From NCBI RefSeq assembly GCF_900696085.1, contig NZ_CAADFC020000004.1, positions 62,001-126,000 on the forward strand: DNA of 64,000 nucleotides, written 5' to 3'. How positions within the stretch are numbered: position 1 is the stretch's first letter; each line of letters starts with the position of its first letter. The stretch comes from Bradyrhizobium ivorense. Its GTDB lineage: Bacteria > Pseudomonadota > Alphaproteobacteria > Rhizobiales > Xanthobacteraceae. A program made the position numbers and the translations under genes. Of this stretch, positions 59,752 through 64,000 are shown in pieces. The notes beneath the pieces are model-generated. The model searched no databases. It had not been told where the DNA came from and saw nothing but the letters and a program-made list of their open reading frames with translations.

Positions 59752-61236
59752 ATGTCAAACGCCGATGCACGCCTGGTCCGCACACTGCCACCCCACGACA
59801 AGCCGTTCGGGGGTGGCCGGGAAGCACGTCGATCCGCGACACGACGGCTTCCGCTCGGGGCCGCGCTGGTCGGGAGCGATCTCGCATCCGGCGCGCTGTC
59901 CATCCTGGTGGCCGTAGCCGGCGTCGCCGCGGCGAGCGGCAACGCCGAAACCGCCGGGCATGCCCACGCCGGACTGCTGCTCCTGCTGTTGCTCGGCATC
60001 AACGGCTCGCTTGGCCTCTATCGCTCCAATATCGCGAACCCGATCGAGCGGTTTCGCTTGCGGCTGATCGGCGCCGCGCTGTTCGTCCTAGCGGGGGTGC
60101 TGACGTGGATCCGCACCGCCTCAACGGTCGATCTGGTCATCGTGCCGATCGTCGGCCTGGTGGCGCCGGTGACCGGATTATGGATCGAACATCTGGTCCG
60201 CATGCTCCTGGCGAAGTATGGCAGCTACAGCACGCCGGTCGCTGTGCTCGGCACCGGCGCGGAGAGCCGCGCCCTTGCGCGTCTGCTGCTTCATCGCCCT
60301 GGCTGCGGACTTCGACCGACGGGATACATCGATGATGGTGCCGATGCCGAGCCGGGCCTGCCGCGCGAGGAGTTCGGCGCCGCGGCCGGCGCGTTGCCGG
60401 TGCTCGGCGCACTCGATGGCTGGCACGCCGAGGACGGGACCGAGGTAATCGTCGTGCCGGATTACGGCCGCGTCCAGCGGAGCCTCCTTACACTGAATAG
60501 GCTAGGGGCCCGGCAGGTGCTGGTCATCACCCGGCTGGGCGACTTTCCGATGTTCAACCTTCAGCTTCGCAATGCGGACTGCTTCGTCGCCCTCGAGCTG
60601 AGCCGGAGGTCCGGCGAGTACAGCAAGGAGCTGAAGCGCGCCGTCGACCTCATCGTTGCACCTCTGCTTCTCCTTGTTGCCCTCCCGATCATCGCGTTGC
60701 TCGCGCTGGCGATCAAGCTCGTCGATCCCGGCCCCGCCTTTTACGGGCAATGGCGCGTCGGCCAGTTCGGCAAGCCGGTCCGGATATTGAAGCTGCGCAC
60801 GATGTACAGGGATGCCGAGCTTCGGCTGCAGCGTGTGCTCGCGAGTGATCCCGCGCTGCGTGCGCATTGGCAGCGCCATTTCAAGCTGACCGAGGATCCA
60901 CGTATCCTGCCGCGGCTGGGCAATCTGATGCGTCGAGCCAGCCTCGATGAATTGCCGCAGCTCTGGAACGTGGTTCGCGGCGACATGAGCCTGGTCGGAC
61001 CGCGGCCGTTTCCCGCCTATCACATGGATGCCTTCGATCCCGAATTCCGCGCGCTCCGGGCGACCGTGCCGCCGGGATTGACCGGCCTTTGGCAGATCTC
61101 CTCGCGCAGCAACGGCGATCTCGATGCGCAGCGCGCGGAGGACAGCTTCTATATCGAGAACCGTTCGCTGCTGCTCGACCTCTACATCTTGATCGCAACC
61201 TTGCCCGCGGTGCTCGGCGCCAGCGGCGCAAGGTGA
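59752..61236 (+). CDS. Polyprenyl glycosylphosphotransferase
   Basis: A 494-residue membrane enzyme that transfers a sugar 1-phosphate to undecaprenyl phosphate, starting the repeat unit. N-terminal half: membrane helices (residues ~35-140) and a Rossmann-like CoA-binding-type region; one long hydrophobic helix at ~305-325. C-terminal catalytic domain: [72 protein letters not shown] and [17 protein letters not shown]. This is the WbaP/PssA-like arrangement. It lies 30 bases after the epimerase gene. Confidence 0.93.
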   Translation: MSNADARLVRTLPPHDKPFGGGREARRSATRRLPLGAALVGSDLASGALSILVAVAGVAAASGNAETAGHAHAGLLLLLLLGINGSLGLYRSNIANPIERFRLRLIGAALFVLAGVLTWIRTASTVDLVIVPIVGLVAPVTGLWIEHLVRMLLAKYGSYSTPVAVLGTGAESRALARLLLHRPGCGLRPTGYIDDGADAEPGLPREEFGAAAGALPVLGALDGWHAEDGTEVIVVPDYGRVQRSLLTLNRLGARQVLVITRLGDFPMFNLQLRNADCFVALELSRRSGEYSKELKRAVDLIVAPLLLLVALPIIALLALAIKLVDPGPAFYGQWRVGQFGKPVRILKLRTMYRDAELRLQRVLASDPALRAHWQRHFKLTEDPRILPRLGNLMRRASLDELPQLWNVVRGDMSLVGPRPFPAYHMDAFDPEFRALRATVPPGLTGLWQISSRSNGDLDAQRAEDSFYIENRSLLLDLYILIATLPAVLGASGAR

Positions 61237-61270
61237 CGGCGGCCGTACCCCATTTTTGGAGCAACACATC

Positions 61271-62365
61271 ATGGACCATTCATTTGCCTCGGGTCAGAGC
61301 ATTGCGCCCACCGCCGGCACCGCATCGCGCTCGGTCACGATTCAGCCGCCACGCCGGGTGCTGGTGACCGGCGGCGCAGGCTTCATTGGATCGCACCTCT
61401 GCGAACGTCTGCTGGAGGAGGGCTGCGAGGTGCTCTGTGCCGATAACTTCTTCACCGGCACTAGGCGCAACGTCGAGCACCTGCTCGACCATCCGCGGTT
61501 CGAGCTGTTGCGTCACGACGTCACGTTCCCGCTCTATGTCGAAGTCGACGAGATCTACAATCTCGCCTGTCCGGCCTCGCCGATTCACTATCAGTGGGAC
61601 CCGGTGCAGACGACCAAGACCAGCGTGCTCGGCGCCATCAACATGCTGGGCCTGGCCAAACGGTTGCGCGGCAAGATCCTCCAGGCCTCGACATCCGAGA
61701 TTTACGGCGATCCCGAGGTCCATCCGCAGCAGGAGGCCTATTGGGGGCACGTCAATCCGATCGGTCCGCGGTCCTGCTATGACGAGGGCAAGCGCTGCGC
61801 CGAAACGCTGTTCTTCGACTATGGCCGCCAGCACCATTTGCGCATCAAGGTGCTGCGGATCTTCAATACCTACGGGCCGCGCATGCAGCCGAACGATGGC
61901 CGCGTCGTCTCCAACTTCATCATTCAGGCCCTCAACAATCAGCCCATCACCATCTATGGCGACGGCCTGCAGACCCGCTCATTCTGTTTCGTCGACGACA
62001 CGATCAGGGGAATGATGGCGCTGATGAATACGCCGGACGAGGTCACCGGACCGGTCAATTGCGGAAATCCCAACGAGTTTACCATCCGTGACTTGGCAGC
62101 CCAGGTGATCGCGATGACCGGGTCGCGTTCGCGGCTCGTCCATCGTCCGCTGCCGCAGGACGATCCAAGGCAGCGGCGTCCCGATATCAGCCAGGCCCAG
62201 GAATTGCTGAACTGGCAGCCGGTTATTCCGCTTGCGGAAGGCCTGCAGCGCACGATCGCGTATTTCGAGGAGCTGCATGCGAAGCAGCGAAAGCGCGTCT
62301 CGCGTCCGCGATCTGCCGCGAAGAAGACGCGCGAGCCGGTCCCGAGCCGGGCTACCGCTTCCTAG
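61271..62365 (+). CDS. UDP-glucuronate decarboxylase (UDP-xylose synthase)
   Basis: A 364-residue extended SDR that converts UDP-glucuronate to UDP-xylose. Seen: [20 protein letters not shown], the UXS signature [39 protein letters not shown], catalytic [10 protein letters not shown], and [23 protein letters not shown] 61271 follows GGAGCAACACATC; TTG 61256 is an alternative. A basic C-terminal tail (~335-364) extends past the enzyme. Third in the run with the epimerase and glycosylphosphotransferase; its substrate could come from the dehydrogenase at 52860-54236. Confidence 0.93.
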   Translation: MDHSFASGQSIAPTAGTASRSVTIQPPRRVLVTGGAGFIGSHLCERLLEEGCEVLCADNFFTGTRRNVEHLLDHPRFELLRHDVTFPLYVEVDEIYNLACPASPIHYQWDPVQTTKTSVLGAINMLGLAKRLRGKILQASTSEIYGDPEVHPQQEAYWGHVNPIGPRSCYDEGKRCAETLFFDYGRQHHLRIKVLRIFNTYGPRMQPNDGRVVSNFIIQALNNQPITIYGDGLQTRSFCFVDDTIRGMMALMNTPDEVTGPVNCGNPNEFTIRDLAAQVIAMTGSRSRLVHRPLPQDDPRQRRPDISQAQELLNWQPVIPLAEGLQRTIAYFEELHAKQRKRVSRPRSAAKKTREPVPSRATAS

Positions 62366-62377
62366 GAGAACGCAAGG

Positions 62378-63277
62378 CTAGGGTTGCTTGCCATAGCGCG
62401 CCGTGCCGGAGATCCTTCCGTCCTTGCCGTTCAGCGGCCGGATGCGGGCAGCGTCGATCAGGGCCGGCGGCCGCGGCTCGAGTTGCGTCGCGTCGGAGGC
62501 CGCCTTGGCATGATTTGCGAGTGCCCGGCCGGCGCTGGTGATTGCGAGCGGATAGTTGCCGTTCTCCAATTGCCTCCGGGGCTGATGGTTCATGCCCCAG
62601 ATCGCCGCCTGCGTCCGGTTCTGAACCCGGATCTTGCGCAGGATCGCCTTGACGTGGACCTTCACGGTCGCCTCGGCGATCTCCAGCTTGCGGGCGATGA
62701 ATTTGTTGGAGTCGCCCTCGATCAGGCAGTTCAGGATCAGCCGCTCGCGCGGCGAAAACAGTGGCGCAGTCGGATCGTCTGCCGCAGCAGGACATGGGTC
62801 CGCGGCTTGATCGATGCAGTGATCGTCGCTCGCGGCTTCTGCCTGGTGCAGGCCGGGATTGAGCAGGAACGACAGGAATGCCGGTGGGAAGATGGTTTCG
62901 CCCAGCATCACAAGCTCGAGCGATTTGACGAACCGGTCGCAGGTGACGACGTTGACGAAATATCCGCTGGCGCCGGCGCGAAATGCCGAGATCAAATCGC
63001 TTAGCCGGTAACGATCGACCACGACCGCGATGCGGCCGTTGGCGTGCCGGTTCTTGCAGCCCTCGATCTGCTCGAGCACCGTGTCGAAGGTTTCGCCGGT
63101 GTGGACGATCAGAACGAGCGAGGGATGATGCTTGAGGGTGGCAGGGTGCAGATCGCCGGCGGACGATGCCGACGACAGGACTCGAAAGTGCGCCGTACGC
63201 AAAATCCTGGCGAGTCCTTCCCTAAGCAGAATACTCTTTCCAATAATGACAACCGGCAATAAGCGGTGCCTTCGCAT
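62378..63277 (-). CDS. LuxR-type regulator with degenerate receiver domain
   Basis: A 299-residue paralogue of the regulator at 55600-56421. The N-terminal receiver-like domain (VVIIGKSILLREGLARILRT) lacks the phospho-acceptor Asp: the third strand reads LVLIVHTGE. The LuxR helix-turn-helix is intact (FSPRERLILNCLIEGDSNKF, AEATVKVHVKAILRKI) and nearly matches the paralogue's. A ~60-residue tail follows. Convergent with the UDP-xylose synthase; the 458-base upstream region is shared with a third regulator. Probably a phosphorylation-independent regulator of the polysaccharide genes. Confidence 0.88.
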   Translation of the reverse strand: MRRHRLLPVVIIGKSILLREGLARILRTAHFRVLSSASSAGDLHPATLKHHPSLVLIVHTGETFDTVLEQIEGCKNRHANGRIAVVVDRYRLSDLISAFRAGASGYFVNVVTCDRFVKSLELVMLGETIFPPAFLSFLLNPGLHQAEAASDDHCIDQAADPCPAAADDPTAPLFSPRERLILNCLIEGDSNKFIARKLEIAEATVKVHVKAILRKIRVQNRTQAAIWGMNHQPRRQLENGNYPLAITSAGRALANHAKAASDATQLEPRPPALIDAARIRPLNGKDGRISGTARYGKQP

Positions 63278-63735
63278 GATGATGCTCCAGCGTAAACACA
63301 AAAACACACGCAGTGGCCGCAGGAACGCGACCTCTTATGGCACTTGGCGACGTGGGACGAGCCCTGAACAATAACTTTCTTACGTGATGCAAAATCTTGT
63401 ATCGAAATATACGACCGAACCGGGCTCCGTCGGGCCGCGATCCCGTCGTGTAGAAATGGTAAGCTTAGTTTCGAATTTTCAATAACCCTATATATCATTG
63501 GTTATATAGGCCGCGCGTGCGGAGCATGCCGGATGACGCCAATTGACGCAGGCAAATCGGCACTTCGATCGCGCGGCGTAATTGCGGGCGGCCGCTGCCA
63601 CACACTGTAATTGCGGATCCGAGGGGCCGACCGGATAGCCCCAAGGCAGTACTAGTACTGGGTCAATTGAGACTAAAAATCCGTGGAATATGTTAATATC
63701 CGCAGGGGTTTATGTCGGCGGACAGAGGAACACCC
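63278..63735. promoter_or_regulatory. Divergent regulatory region between two LuxR-type genes
   Basis: Contains a perfect inverted repeat CCTATATA (63487-63494) / TATATAGG (63503-63510) with an 8-base spacer in an AT-rich patch, and a perfect 14-base palindrome CAGTACTAGTACTG (63647-63660). Both are good operator candidates for the flanking regulators. No gene is seen in the interval. Confidence 0.55.
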
Positions 63736-64000
63736 ATGCGTCGAACGCGGTTGGTAATCGCAGATCGGCATCCGATCGTTCTGCAAGGCTTGGCGTCAGT
63801 TTTCGCTGCAGTGCGTGACTTCGAGATCGTCGCGTCGTGCAGCGATGGAGCGAGTTGCGTGGAGGCGATCCGGAATTCGGGCTCCGACATTGCTCTGCTC
63901 GAAGACGCCTTCCCCGATGTGACCAGCGCCGAGATCCTCGCCATGATCGATGGTGAGAGGCTTTCCACCCGCGTGGTCTTTTTTGCCGCAGAGGCTCAAC
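63736..64000 (+). CDS. LuxR/NarL-type response regulator, 3' part beyond window
   Basis: The first 88 residues of a receiver domain: MRRTRLVIADRHPIVLQGLA (acidic pocket residue in IADRHP), SVFAAVRDFEIVASCSDGAS, then DIALLEDAFPDVTSAEIL. At the usual phospho-acceptor position the alignment gives Glu (LLED) followed by Asp, so it may be a phospho-mimic or use the adjacent Asp. GAGGAAC precedes ATG 63736. The opening pattern (IADRHPIVL.GL) is that of NarL-type regulators; the output domain lies outside the window. A 14-base palindrome is 76 bases upstream. Confidence 0.8.
   Translation, partial: MRRTRLVIADRHPIVLQGLASVFAAVRDFEIVASCSDGASCVEAIRNSGSDIALLEDAFPDVTSAEILAMIDGERLSTRVVFFAAEAQ

Noticed and set aside
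37500..63300. Insertion sequence, integrase or tRNA-type attachment site at the edges of the polysaccharide region
   Set aside because: I looked for transposase or integrase frames, terminal repeats and tRNA sequence at the edges and saw none.

Overview
The window looks like chromosome from a Bradyrhizobium-type alphaproteobacterium (Bradyrhizobiaceae/Nitrobacteraceae). The reasons are high GC with dense divergent and overlapping genes, small proteins of types I associate with bradyrhizobial genomes, a palindromic repeat pair of the rhizobial type at 36590-36687, several two-component and CheB/CheR-like regulators, and an ExoF-like export protein. I saw no rRNA, tRNA, CRISPR array, transposase or phage gene. 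All family names are from reading the sequence; no database was searched.

Layout. (1) 1-9.4 kb: glyoxylate assimilation. An IclR regulator and gcl-hyi-glxR (glyoxylate to tartronate semialdehyde to glycerate) point right. A left-pointing set holds a CBS protein, a ketopantoate-reductase-like protein, an FAH-family hydrolase, glycerate 2-kinase and pyruvate kinase (cut by the window edge), so most of the route from glyoxylate to pyruvate is here. The gcl start lies inside a strong predicted leader hairpin. (2) 9.4-21.4 kb: an islet of very small proteins (several with one membrane segment), two single-domain response regulators, a stand-alone CheB, a CheB-CheR-PAS-HWE kinase fusion, a Crp-type regulator, an interspersed structured repeat, three look-alike terminators and a duplicated module encoding a 41-residue membrane peptide.

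(3) 21.5-28.3 kb: the most striking locus. It is a tightly coupled seven-gene unit read leftward: H-NOX haem sensor, hybrid histidine kinase, DivK-like receiver, receiver-PP2C phosphatase, RsbW-like anti-sigma kinase, STAS antagonist, and an NCS2 permease with an extra soluble C-terminal domain. I read it as nitric-oxide or redox input to a partner switch that may end in a transporter rather than, or as well as, a sigma factor. (4) 28.7-36.6 kb: a two-component flavin monooxygenase (HpaB/HpaC type), a PcaR-like IclR regulator and a complete branched-chain-amino-acid-type ABC transporter. A shared 15-bp palindrome lies upstream of both the oxygenase and the transporter.

(5) 36.6-63.3 kb: surface polysaccharide region. 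It opens with a truncated SAF-domain oxidoreductase and an AT-richer block (about 37.6-41.3 kb) that looks acquired. Sugar-nucleotide genes for a CDP-linked branched sugar follow, then Wzz/Wzx/Wzy, a beta-helix protein, glycosyltransferases, a nucleotide-sugar dehydrogenase, a Cys-rich tandem-repeat protein of unknown function, ExoF-like export protein, GDP-mannose-3,5-epimerase-like protein, polyprenyl glycosylphosphotransferase and UDP-xylose synthase. Two LuxR-type regulators whose receiver domains lack the phospho-acceptor Asp sit in this region. A third LuxR-type regulator begins at the right edge.
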